In this document: piece after piece, positions 8,392 to 16,133 of the stretch
Layout: every line of letters starts with the position of its first letter
How positions within the stretch are numbered: the stretch's first letter is position 1
IMG/VR virus record: IMGVR_UViG_3300048635_000011
Span: 1 to 60,838 of that record
Reading direction: 5' to 3' (one strand)
DNA: 60,838 bases
Source: a virus
Notes under the pieces: generated by a model
What the model saw: only the letters and a program-made list of their open reading frames with translations
Database searches by the model: none
Told to the model about the DNA's origin: nothing
Translations under genes and position numbers: made by a program

Positions 8392-8630
8392 AAGTATTAG
8401 TAAAAAAAGCTGTAGTTAATGTACCTCCAGAAGATATAGGGGTACTACTAACTAAAATGACTCCTTCGGAGTTAATATGGTGCTTTCAAAGCTATAATAA
8501 ACAAGCGTACATAAGCACTCCTACTGAATGGCACAAGAAAAGTACCATTATAATGCAACAACTACATAACCTCGTATGGGATAGAGGTGTACCTATTATA
8601 AAGAAGGATAATACCCATGACAAAAAGTGA
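8361..8630 (+). CDS. Hypothetical basic protein
   Basis: This is 89 aa from ATG 8361. A second ATG at 8388 forms an ATGA overlap with the previous stop and is an equally plausible start (80 aa); neither has a strong ribosome site. No domain is recognised. Its stop overlaps the next gene. Confidence 0.5.
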   Translation: MYKLQATKLMKVLVKKAVVNVPPEDIGVLLTKMTPSELIWCFQSYNKQAYISTPTEWHKKSTIIMQQLHNLVWDRGVPIIKKDNTHDKK

Positions 8631-9165
8631 TATTAAAAAACTTTTAGAGAAAAGCAAAGCAATACTTATTGGTTCGGAAGCACTGGAAGCTTCTACAGAA
8701 GATTCTGATTTAGACTACATTATGCTACAAAGTGAAGTAGCTGACATTGAAAATTTACTTCCTTTAAGAGTAATAAATACTCGAAACACATTAACAGATA
8801 GCCCTTCATTCGACCTAGATAGACATAGTGGTATTTATCAATACCATTGCTACGATTTAGAAGCATCTACAGGCTTTAAAATAGATTTCTTATTATTTAA
8901 TGATGTAACAAAGTTTAGAGCTACAAAAAATGCTGCGCTAGTAAGTAAATTTATCCATCATAATGTAGCTAATTTACAGAATAAAGATGAACGTGTTCGC
9001 ACATTTGTTAATTTATACCAACATTTCTATGAACATCCTAATAATAAATTATTATCTACTCCTCCTATTGATACAGTTTCTGTAAAAGATGATGTGTATC
9101 ATAGATTACATGAAGAGTTAAACTATGCTGAAAGACCATACTTAGAATTACATACAACATTTTAA
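8617..9165 (+). CDS. Polymerase-beta-type nucleotidyltransferase-like protein
   Basis: The 182-aa protein shows the minimal catalytic pattern of the fold: G19-S20 after a strand (AILIGSEAL), D31-x-D33 (EDSDLDYIML), and a third acidic residue, D90, in a strand (FKIDFLLF). All three metal-binding positions appear intact. Phage relatives include adenylyl- or nucleotidyl-transferases of unknown target and relatives of MNT antitoxins. It sits between the MazG-like gene and nrdB, so a nucleotide or RNA substrate is plausible, but the target is unknown. Confidence 0.65.
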   Translation: MTKSDIKKLLEKSKAILIGSEALEASTEDSDLDYIMLQSEVADIENLLPLRVINTRNTLTDSPSFDLDRHSGIYQYHCYDLEASTGFKIDFLLFNDVTKFRATKNAALVSKFIHHNVANLQNKDERVRTFVNLYQHFYEHPNNKLLSTPPIDTVSVKDDVYHRLHEELNYAERPYLELHTTF

Positions 9166-9174
9166 TTATTACCC

Positions 9175-9197
9175 CCCTACTAAGTTATTTAGTAGGG
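9175..9197 (+). terminator. Hairpin between genes, overlapping the ribosome site
   Basis: CCCTACTAA pairs with TTAGTAGGG (9 bp, GTTAT loop). The 3' arm adjoins the GGAAGGA used by the next gene, so it could act as a weak terminator or as a translational control hairpin. Confidence 0.45.
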
Positions 9198-9207
9198 AAG
9201 GATTTAT

Positions 9208-10365
9208 ATGAATATACCAGAAAAAATAGAAGCAGGTTATAACACTCGTAGAGATACCTATTCAGGCAAACTAGCCTATGTTACTTGGATTAACCCTCGT
9301 GGCAAACGTATGAAAGAACCTTCATGGGAAAAATGGAGGGATAAAAAATTAGGTTCAGATATTTATGACAATACACCTTTAGAAGGGTTTGTACTTAATA
9401 AAAAAGCAGGGGATTACACAACGCATTGGAATAAGCGTTCAACTTATGCAAGAGTACATGACCCTCGTGGATTCGAGGTGGAACTCACCATTGAAAATTT
9501 ACTTTATATCTTGGATTATGCAGATTGCCTAAAAGGTAAAGGATTAGAAGGAGAATTTGTATATGGTATGGAAGGTAGAGATTTATGGTTAATACCTATT
9601 ACATCTCCTATATATAAAGATTCTATTGTAGTAAAAAGTACCCCAAAAGAATCCTTAGACCAGTTTACTACTCCCTCAAAACTAATTGTGGGTAACGTAT
9701 ATGAGTTACATGGTAAAGGTAAAGACTACACCTACATGGGCAAGTACCCTACAACGTACACTGCGAAAACTCATCATACATTTGCACGTATGGGCACATA
9801 TACTTGGGGGGAAGGTTCAAAGTACCTCCAAGTTGAAGGATGGGCTGCATTAACTCGTAAAGTATTTAAACCTGTGGTAGAAGTAACTAACCCTGATTTT
9901 AAGAAATTAGAAGCTACCTTTCATCGTGATTCTTGGGCTTACTGCAAAAAAACCCGTACTAGAGTATTTCTTACAGAAGAAGAAATTGAAGTACAAGCAG
10001 CTATTATTCGTAAAGGCGTTGTTAAAGCAATACAAAAGTTTACTCGACCTAAAGACTTATTAGTACAAGGATACTTCACCGTTACAGTACATTATTTAGA
10101 TAAGGACGCTTGTTCTTACTTATCTCATAATAGAGTAGAAACTCAAGTAGCTAACACAGAAGATGCTCTTGCTTTAACAAATGCAGAACTATTCCGTAAA
10201 GGCAAACCAAGTAAAATTATAGTAGGTAATCAATACTTCTCTGAAGAAGAGCCTATTGATATAAACTATTCTGTTTTATTTTATGGAGTCCCTAAAACAC
10301 AAAAAGATACTAACTTAGCCACTAATTTTTACACACAAGTAAAAGGCTTACACGAGGACATTTAA
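9208..10365 (+). CDS. Conserved phage protein of unknown function
   Basis: This 385-aa protein has the block DPRGFEVELTIENLLYILDY followed by ADCLKGKGLEGEFVYG, which recurs in many large Gram-negative phages as a protein of unknown function. Residues about 160-260 repeat a similar YTYMGKYPTTYTAKTHHTF-type pattern, suggesting duplicated beta-rich modules. AAGGATTT precedes the start. It probably forms a pair with the next gene. Confidence 0.6.
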   Translation: MNIPEKIEAGYNTRRDTYSGKLAYVTWINPRGKRMKEPSWEKWRDKKLGSDIYDNTPLEGFVLNKKAGDYTTHWNKRSTYARVHDPRGFEVELTIENLLYILDYADCLKGKGLEGEFVYGMEGRDLWLIPITSPIYKDSIVVKSTPKESLDQFTTPSKLIVGNVYELHGKGKDYTYMGKYPTTYTAKTHHTFARMGTYTWGEGSKYLQVEGWAALTRKVFKPVVEVTNPDFKKLEATFHRDSWAYCKKTRTRVFLTEEEIEVQAAIIRKGVVKAIQKFTRPKDLLVQGYFTVTVHYLDKDACSYLSHNRVETQVANTEDALALTNAELFRKGKPSKIIVGNQYFSEEEPIDINYSVLFYGVPKTQKDTNLATNFYTQVKGLHEDI

Positions 10366-10366
10366 T

Positions 10367-10789
10367 ATGAAAGCTAAAGATATTGATAAAACAATTGCTG
10401 TTAAATTGCATCAAATTAAAAAATACAAATTACTCTATAATAAACGTTTCCGTTATATTACTACTGGTAGTTTATTATATTTAGGTACAACCTACAAAAT
10501 ACAAACATTATCCCCAGCTATTGCTTCTGAAGTACTCACATTACTTCGTTTAACTAAACAAACACTTGTAGAGTATGACCTAGTAAATAGTAATTACCAT
10601 AATGGATTCACTATTGATGAGTTTATCAAAGATTTAGACACCCGCTTACTACAAATTAAACAAGTAGAAGGTAAAGCGGATTTACTTCAAATGGAAAAAC
10701 AATTAAAAACTTTACAAAGCGAAAAAGCAAAACGCATAAACACTCTAAAGGGGTTAGAAAAACAATTAAGTAAATTAGTAGGTAAATAA
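10367..10789 (+). CDS. Hypothetical coiled-coil protein
   Basis: The 140 aa end in a long Lys/Glu/Leu heptad-like helix (about residues 95-138: EGKADLLQMEKQLKTLQSEK), likely a coiled coil. GAGGACATTTAAT precedes the start, 1 nt after the previous stop. No family is recognised. Confidence 0.5.
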   Translation: MKAKDIDKTIAVKLHQIKKYKLLYNKRFRYITTGSLLYLGTTYKIQTLSPAIASEVLTLLRLTKQTLVEYDLVNSNYHNGFTIDEFIKDLDTRLLQIKQVEGKADLLQMEKQLKTLQSEKAKRINTLKGLEKQLSKLVGK

Positions 10790-10827
10790 GATGCCGATAG
10801 ATTTAAATAAGCTAAATGGAGACTTTT

Positions 10828-12756
10828 ATGAAGCGTGTAATTAATGGTAAGGATGCTCTTAATCTAGCTCCTATTAAGTATAAGTATGCTTATGAATTCT
10901 TTCTAAATACAGGTAAAAATTTCTGGATACCCCAAGAAATAGCCGTAGGGGAAGATATTAATTCATTTAAGTATGGTTTGAATGATGCTGAACGGCATGT
11001 ATTTACTCATGTGTTTGCTACGCTAAGTACTATGGATAAGTTAGCAGGTAATATTCTTAATGAATTGTCTACCAAAATTACCAGTCCAGAACACCAATTA
11101 GGGATAGCTGCACAGATTTACCAAGAAGCTTACCATAGTGATAGCTACTTATACTGCTTAACGCCTGATCATGAGGTTCTAACTGAACATGGTTGGAAAG
11201 TTATAGGAGATATAACTACTACTGATAAAGTACTTTGTTATGATCCTGACACTTCATCAAGTAGCTTTCATACACCATCAAAGGTACATAACTACCTATA
11301 CACAGGGGATTTAAATTACTTTGAGGGCAGATACTTTAAACAAGTGACTACGGATGATCATAGAATGCTTTGTATTGGTGCAAGAAGTAGGAAGAAAAAA
11401 GTAAAATTAGCTAAAGAGTTTCCAGTAAACTCTAAAGTAAACTTTACTTTATTAAACCAAGCCCCTTTACAGAGTGTAGGAGTAGGCTTAACAAACCACC
11501 AACGTCTACTAATAGCACTACAAGCAGATGGTACAGTATATTACAATAAATGGCACTTTACACTCTCAAAACAACGCAAAATTAAAAGGTTATTAACTTT
11601 GTGTGCATCACTAGGGTACACAGTTACTACTTCACCTACAACTAGACAAAACATTCCTAATCAAAAAAACTGCACTATATTTAGGGTAAGTGTCCCAAAA
11701 GGAGTGGTAGCTACGAAAAGCTTCTCAGACTGGGTAGAATATAATCAATCTACACAATACTACACTGATTTTATGGATGAACTACAGCACTGGGATTCTC
11801 ATATTAGGGTAGACGGAAGACCATCATTTGTGTATTGCTCTACAAATAGTACTAACGCTGATATAGCTTTAACTATAGGGGTACTGGCGGGTAAGAGAGT
11901 AAGTAGAAATGTTCAAATTGGTAAAGGTACACGTAAAGATTCTTATAGAATAACTTTCGTAAATGCTGACACTGCTAAAGGTACTGTAGTTAAAACTACC
12001 AAAAAGGTTTTTAAACAACAAGTACACTGTCTAACAGTACCCACTGGGTTTTTTGTGGTTAAGGCAGATAATAAAGTGTCAATAACAGGTAATTGCGCTA
12101 CTCATATTGGTTTGGATGAAGAATGGTTATGGAGTAGATGGGAACAAGTACCAGAAATAAAAGCTAAGATTGACTTCATGACAGATAGCTTAAAATCTCA
12201 AACCTTTCTAGGACAGTACTTTACTGTAGCAGCAGTGCTAGAGTCTGTATTCTTTATGACAGGTTTCAACCCTATATTTGCATTGGCTCGAAATAATAAA
12301 GTGAAACGTGTTACTGAGGTATTACAGTATATAGCAAGAGATGAAGACCTACACATTAAGTTTGGTATGGAAACCATTAAAAATATTATTAAAGAGGAAA
12401 ACTTAAAAAAAGACCTTATAACTAAACATTTTAGTAAAATTCTTAATGAAGCTTTACGTTTAGAATATGATTATATTAACTTCATTTATAGTGAAGGAAG
12501 TACTATGGGTTATAACCCTTTGGAACACATGCAGTATGCTTCCTTAAGAGCGCGTAATGCTATGCGTTACTGTGGACTATCAGAGAAACATTTAATACTT
12601 CCTGAAGCTCCAAAGTCCCCTACATGGATACATGAAATGCTTTTAAGTAAGAAAGAAAAAAATTTCTTTGAAGCTAAAGTAACAGAGTATCAATCAGGGG
12701 GGTTGGATTGGAGTAACCCAGACGTAGACCCTTGGACTTTAGAAATTAAAGGATAA
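10828..12756 (+). CDS. nrdB: Ribonucleotide reductase beta subunit, interrupted by an intein
   Basis: The host protein is about 329 aa after removal of an in-frame intein (11155-12093), normal for a short class I beta subunit. Diiron ligand motifs are visible: DAERHVFTH, the ExxH of YQEAYHSDSY, a Glu in VAAVLESVFF, and the DEDLH of the second ExxH. Its partner NrdA makes dNTPs from NDPs using the radical generated here. The ATG at 10828 is chosen because GGAG lies 6 nt upstream; the in-frame ATG at 10816 lacks a site. No NrdA is in the window, so it lies outside or comes from the host. Confidence 0.9.
   Translation: MKRVINGKDALNLAPIKYKYAYEFFLNTGKNFWIPQEIAVGEDINSFKYGLNDAERHVFTHVFATLSTMDKLAGNILNELSTKITSPEHQLGIAAQIYQEAYHSDSYLYCLTPDHEVLTEHGWKVIGDITTTDKVLCYDPDTSSSSFHTPSKVHNYLYTGDLNYFEGRYFKQVTTDDHRMLCIGARSRKKKVKLAKEFPVNSKVNFTLLNQAPLQSVGVGLTNHQRLLIALQADGTVYYNKWHFTLSKQRKIKRLLTLCASLGYTVTTSPTTRQNIPNQKNCTIFRVSVPKGVVATKSFSDWVEYNQSTQYYTDFMDELQHWDSHIRVDGRPSFVYCSTNSTNADIALTIGVLAGKRVSRNVQIGKGTRKDSYRITFVNADTAKGTVVKTTKKVFKQQVHCLTVPTGFFVVKADNKVSITGNCATHIGLDEEWLWSRWEQVPEIKAKIDFMTDSLKSQTFLGQYFTVAAVLESVFFMTGFNPIFALARNNKVKRVTEVLQYIARDEDLHIKFGMETIKNIIKEENLKKDLITKHFSKILNEALRLEYDYINFIYSEGSTMGYNPLEHMQYASLRARNAMRYCGLSEKHLILPEAPKSPTWIHEMLLSKKEKNFFEAKVTEYQSGGLDWSNPDVDPWTLEIKG
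11155..12093 (+). mobile_element. Intein with LAGLIDADG-type endonuclease region in NrdB
   Basis: This 313-aa insertion begins with Cys (CLTPDHEVLTEHGWKVIGDI, block A), has a block B VTTDDHRM and block F HCLTVPTGFFVV, and ends SITGN followed by Cys+1. A LAGLIDADG-like helix (LLIALQADGTVYY) and a later LTIGVLAGKRV segment indicate a homing endonuclease of that class; whether both acidic residues survive is unclear. The penultimate residue is Gly, not the usual His. It sits right after the ExxH-SxSYLY active-site motif, the kind of invariant site inteins target. Splicing would join SYLY to CATHIGLDEEW. Confidence 0.9.
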
Positions 12757-12760
12757 AACA

Positions 12761-12874
12761 ATGAATACAGTACATCAAACAGAAACATCTACTTCTATCC
12801 CTGATGAACAACGACCTCCTAAGCAACATCCAGAAGCACCTATACCTTCAGATAAAAAACCAACTAAGGGTTAA
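12761..12874 (+). CDS. Small Pro-rich hypothetical protein
   Basis: A 37-aa ORF that starts with AAAGGATAAAACA before ATG, 4 nt after the nrdB stop. It is rich in Pro, Thr and Lys and probably disordered. Position and ribosome site support it, but its size keeps confidence modest. Confidence 0.4.
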   Translation: MNTVHQTETSTSIPDEQRPPKQHPEAPIPSDKKPTKG

Positions 12875-12878
12875 TATA

Positions 12879-13061
12879 GTGGATATACAATTAACAGCAA
12901 AAAGTATTTGTAATAAATACCCTGATGTCATGGCAGCTTATAAGAAAGCCAAAGAAGATGGGTTTCCTTATATAGCTACTAAATATTGTATGTACTCTAC
13001 TTATAGATACCTGAATATTTTAGCTGACAAACGTAAATTGGAACTACAACTTAAAGTGTAG
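12879..13061 (+). CDS. Hypothetical small helical protein
   Basis: This is 60 aa from the GTG at 12879 (MDIQLTAKSICNKYPDVM), chosen because AAGGG lies 8 nt upstream and the previous ORF ends at 12874. An in-frame ATG at 12804 lies inside that ORF with no site. It has no recognised family. Confidence 0.5.
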   Translation: MDIQLTAKSICNKYPDVMAAYKKAKEDGFPYIATKYCMYSTYRYLNILADKRKLELQLKV

Positions 13062-13065
13062 TTAA

Positions 13066-13134
13066 ATGAAATTAGAGTATAACAATATAACTATTAAAGT
13101 TATTATGAAAAATATTAATGAGGAAAATATATGA
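13066..13134 (+). CDS. Possible 22-aa leader or micro-ORF
   Basis: This ORF fills the gap between two genes and ends in an ATGA overlap with the next start, as many genes do here. It has no clear ribosome site, so it may be a chance ORF. Confidence 0.2.
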   Translation: MKLEYNNITIKVIMKNINEENI

Positions 13135-13331
13135 AAAAATCAAAGGATTTTATTAGTTTAGCTGATAAAGCTAAACACGTATCTATCAAAAAGAAATCAG
13201 GGGACGGTGGTAAAGATGTGTATGTGGGTACTGTCAGTCTTACTGGTGGAGCGATTGATCAACAAGTACGGAGTAACACCCCAGTAGGTGTTATAGTTAA
13301 ATTACTCAATAATGAAGGTATGAAGGATTAA
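13131..13331 (+). CDS. Hypothetical basic protein
   Basis: A 66-aa protein with a Lys-rich N terminus, then a Gly-rich stretch (KKKSGDGGKDVYVGTVSLTGG). GAGGAAAATAT precedes the start. No family is recognised. Confidence 0.5.
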   Translation: MKKSKDFISLADKAKHVSIKKKSGDGGKDVYVGTVSLTGGAIDQQVRSNTPVGVIVKLLNNEGMKD

Positions 13332-13334
13332 ACC

Positions 13335-13829
13335 ATGATTTATGATTTAGAATTAAGTTTTAGTAAAATCCCAATGCTTGAGGTTTCACATGGAGATATG
13401 TGTGAGTTTATAGCTTTATTACAACGCACATTTATCCCTAATAGAAGCACTTATGCTTTCAACTGGAAATCTGTTAAAGACTTCTCAATGAGCTTAAAAC
13501 ATACTGTAAAAATTAAAGGTGTACCCCATGAATTATTCATTGGTAAGAATTCACATAAATTACATGAGTATTCTCATGCTTATGAATTCTCCTTTGGGCA
13601 ACATAGTGGGTCTATTCGTTGCTATGTACACAATGATGAATTGGAGCTACAAGAGAGTTTAGAATCTATGCTAGGGGTGCTACATGAAGCAAGTCCTAAT
13701 AATATTAGTTGGAGTAAGAAAGTTGCTAGAATTATTAAAGGTGACACTAGTTTAGCTTATGAGTTAGAACCCAACATATATGATGAGTATAAGAAGGAGC
13801 AAAATAGTGAAGAAGGAGAGGAAGACTAA
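13335..13829 (+). CDS. Hypothetical protein with acidic tail
   Basis: A 164-aa protein with beta-rich N-terminal and middle parts, ending in an acidic tail (EQNSEEGEED). No motif is recognised. Its 3' end overlaps the next gene by 23 nt. Confidence 0.5.
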   Translation: MIYDLELSFSKIPMLEVSHGDMCEFIALLQRTFIPNRSTYAFNWKSVKDFSMSLKHTVKIKGVPHELFIGKNSHKLHEYSHAYEFSFGQHSGSIRCYVHNDELELQESLESMLGVLHEASPNNISWSKKVARIIKGDTSLAYELEPNIYDEYKKEQNSEEGEED

Positions 13830-14193
13830 CCTCAAACTTAAACAGTATGCTGACTTATCCTTATATGTTGTACCCCCTATGAAACGAGTACTCGATGAAA
13901 GGGGGTTTATATATATAGTACTTGATTCCGTTTTCCCTGATTACGTTAAAATGGGAAAGACTAAAGATATGAAAAAACGTATCGCAATGTATAATACTGA
14001 TAAACCGTTCCCTACTACTAAATTACATTTTATTAGTAGGGAATTTGTTGACTGTAAAAAAGTAGAGGAAGCTATTAAAGTTACTATTTATGATAGTATA
14101 TCCCCTACTACTTTAAAACAAGAGTGGTTTGAAATTAAACATTTAGACTATATTAAGGGACTTATAACAGAAGCAGAGGATATTTATGAATAA
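13807..14193 (+). CDS. GIY-YIG nuclease-like protein (T5orf172 type)
   Basis: This is 128 aa from the GTG at 13807, chosen because AAGGAG lies 7 nt upstream and inside the previous gene. The pattern GFIYIVLDS...DYVKMGKTKDMKKRIAMYN followed by REFVDCKKVEEAI and EWFEI is that of the T5orf172/MUG113 branch of GIY-YIG domains, with the second 'YIG' strand seen as YVKMGKT and an Arg on the helix. These are DNA nicking or homing-type nucleases. It stands free, not inside an intron. Confidence 0.7.
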   Translation: MKKERKTNLKLKQYADLSLYVVPPMKRVLDERGFIYIVLDSVFPDYVKMGKTKDMKKRIAMYNTDKPFPTTKLHFISREFVDCKKVEEAIKVTIYDSISPTTLKQEWFEIKHLDYIKGLITEAEDIYE

Positions 14194-15118
14194 ATTATAT
14201 AATTACTTTTTAGCATTACTTGTATTAATTGGGTTACATGGTTGTATAGGGGATTACCCTATGCGATTGTATAATAATATTGATATATACGAACCAACTA
14301 CATTAACAGAGGATAAATATGGTGTTACATACCATGTGTATAATACCCACTTAAACCTTAATAATTTTACCTTATATGGGGAAACTACTAAAGGCATTGG
14401 GCATGTAGCTGTAGTATTACATGGAACAGCTACAGTTAGTAATGGTACTATATCAGGTTACTACAACGGTATATCTGTAGATAATGAATTAGACTCTAGT
14501 GTGTACAATAAGAAAATATATAAAGTAACTAAAGAACAAGCAACTCGTATAGCTAAAATGTATATACAATTAAGCTCTTACGAGCCTATTGTGGATAGAT
14601 TAACTATTACTAATTCTTTAGAAGCAGGTATATATGTAAAAGCTTATGTGAATAGATTCATATTAACTCGATCTACTATTATTGGCTCAGGGTATATGGG
14701 AGTTTACTTAGATCATAATTCTTATGGAGCTATCATTATGCAAAATACTTTTGAAGCTAATGGCTACGCACCAAGAGAGCCAAAAGAAGGTATAGCTATG
14801 GATTCTACTAGTAATAATTTAATATCAGATAATACATTTATAGCTAATGCTAGTAGAGGTATATCTCTATACACAAATTATGGAGAAAATTCTTTAACGC
14901 GAACTACTTGTGATGATAATCTTATTACACATAACACCTTTAAAAATGGGGTAAATGGAGTATCTATAGCCGCAAGACAAAACCGTATGGTTATAGGGTA
15001 TAAAGGAGCTGACTACGCTAAAAACAATACTGTTAGTGATAATACTTTTATAAATGTAAAATTACCTATCGAAGTTTTAGACACTCCAAATTACATAAAC
15101 AATAATATAATAAAATAG
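14186..15118 (+). CDS. Beta-helix lipoprotein (pectate lyase/NosD-like fold)
   Basis: The 310 aa begin with a lipoprotein signal peptide with lipobox LHGC (Cys20). The remainder shows short Asn/Gly-rich coils (ISDNTFIANASRGISLY, ITHNTFKNGVNGVSIA) typical of a right-handed parallel beta-helix with about 20-residue rungs. It should be lipid-anchored in the envelope of the infected cell. Possible roles are surface exclusion, glycan binding or glycan modification. No catalytic residues can be assigned. It is unusual to find this among middle genes. Confidence 0.65.
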   Translation: MNKLYNYFLALLVLIGLHGCIGDYPMRLYNNIDIYEPTTLTEDKYGVTYHVYNTHLNLNNFTLYGETTKGIGHVAVVLHGTATVSNGTISGYYNGISVDNELDSSVYNKKIYKVTKEQATRIAKMYIQLSSYEPIVDRLTITNSLEAGIYVKAYVNRFILTRSTIIGSGYMGVYLDHNSYGAIIMQNTFEANGYAPREPKEGIAMDSTSNNLISDNTFIANASRGISLYTNYGENSLTRTTCDDNLITHNTFKNGVNGVSIAARQNRMVIGYKGADYAKNNTVSDNTFINVKLPIEVLDTPNYINNNIIK

Positions 15119-15125
15119 AGAGAAT

Positions 15126-16133
15126 ATGTTAAATATAAATAAACTACCTTTATCCGTAGCTGTATTCTTAGCTAGTGACCAGTATGATTATGATAGTAGA
15201 GATAAAGTTATCTCTGCTACTAGCATCCTACGTCCTGTTAAAAAAACCATTATGGGGTATAGAGCAGCTAAAGAGGGTATTGTAGAAGACTTAGATGTTA
15301 CAGATGTCTTAGCTAGTAGAGATGGTACTGCATTACATGATGCTATTGAAGCAGTATGGGGAGATGCTACTTTACGGTATAGAGCATTAACTAAATTAGG
15401 ATATGATTCTAATTTCATAGACCGTATTGTAGTTAATCCTACGCAAGTTGTTAATGGGCAAATCCCAATCTATATGGAAAACAGGGAGGAAAGAGAATTA
15501 GAAGGACATATAATTACAGGAAAATATGATATTATCTTTGATGGACAAGTAGAAGATTATAAGAAAACTAGTGCTTTTAAAGTTATTAAAACCTTAGATG
15601 ATTTAGCTAAATATGTTCCTTTAACAGAAGAGTATACTCCTACAGCATGGGAATACGCTATGCAAGGTAGTATATACAAATGGTTAAATCCTACAAAAAT
15701 ATTTGATCCTTATATGCGGATTAACTTTTTTATACGAGATTACAACTTACAAGCTAAAGCACGTGTTTCAACTAATCCTTTTAGTGTATTAATCCCTTTA
15801 TTTGATACTGTGCAAACAGAGAAATTTTTGGTTCAACGTATAAAGGATTTACAAAAGCAATCTGCTTTAAAACAAAGTGATATTACTCCTTGTACACCCC
15901 AGCAATTATGGATGGATAAGCCAAAATATAAATACTATGCTAACCCAAGTAAAACTACAGGTAGGAGTACACGTACATTCACTTGTCAAAAAGAAGCTGC
16001 TATACATAAAGCTAAAGTAGCCCCCAAAGGGGTTTGGGTGACAGATAGGGGCAAAGCTAGAGCATGTGCTTACTGTAGAGGTAGACCTATATGTAAACAA
16101 TACAAACAATTACACAAAGAAGGTAAAGTATGA
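15126..16133 (+). CDS. PD-(D/E)XK nuclease, Cas4/RecB-like
   Basis: The 335-aa protein has the catalytic strands GHIITGKYDIIF and QVEDYKK (Asp in the first, the D-x-K of the PD-(D/E)XK fold in the second). An early IHDAIE-type motif is represented by TALHDAIEAVWGD. Cysteines near the C terminus (TFTCQKEA, ACAYCRGRPICK) could form a Zn or Fe-S site, as in Cas4/AddB-like nucleases. It probably acts as a recombination exonuclease beside the helicase-primase, with which it overlaps by 4 nt. Confidence 0.75.
   Translation: MLNINKLPLSVAVFLASDQYDYDSRDKVISATSILRPVKKTIMGYRAAKEGIVEDLDVTDVLASRDGTALHDAIEAVWGDATLRYRALTKLGYDSNFIDRIVVNPTQVVNGQIPIYMENREERELEGHIITGKYDIIFDGQVEDYKKTSAFKVIKTLDDLAKYVPLTEEYTPTAWEYAMQGSIYKWLNPTKIFDPYMRINFFIRDYNLQAKARVSTNPFSVLIPLFDTVQTEKFLVQRIKDLQKQSALKQSDITPCTPQQLWMDKPKYKYYANPSKTTGRSTRTFTCQKEAAIHKAKVAPKGVWVTDRGKARACAYCRGRPICKQYKQLHKEGKV

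Noticed and set aside
12804-12878. ATG 12804 as the start of the gene ending at 13061
   Set aside because: It lies out of frame inside a 37-codon ORF and has no ribosome site, while GTG 12879 has AAGGG at good spacing.
13807-14193. A group I intron carrying the GIY-YIG gene
   Set aside because: Flanking genes are intact and overlapping, leaving no room for intron structure.
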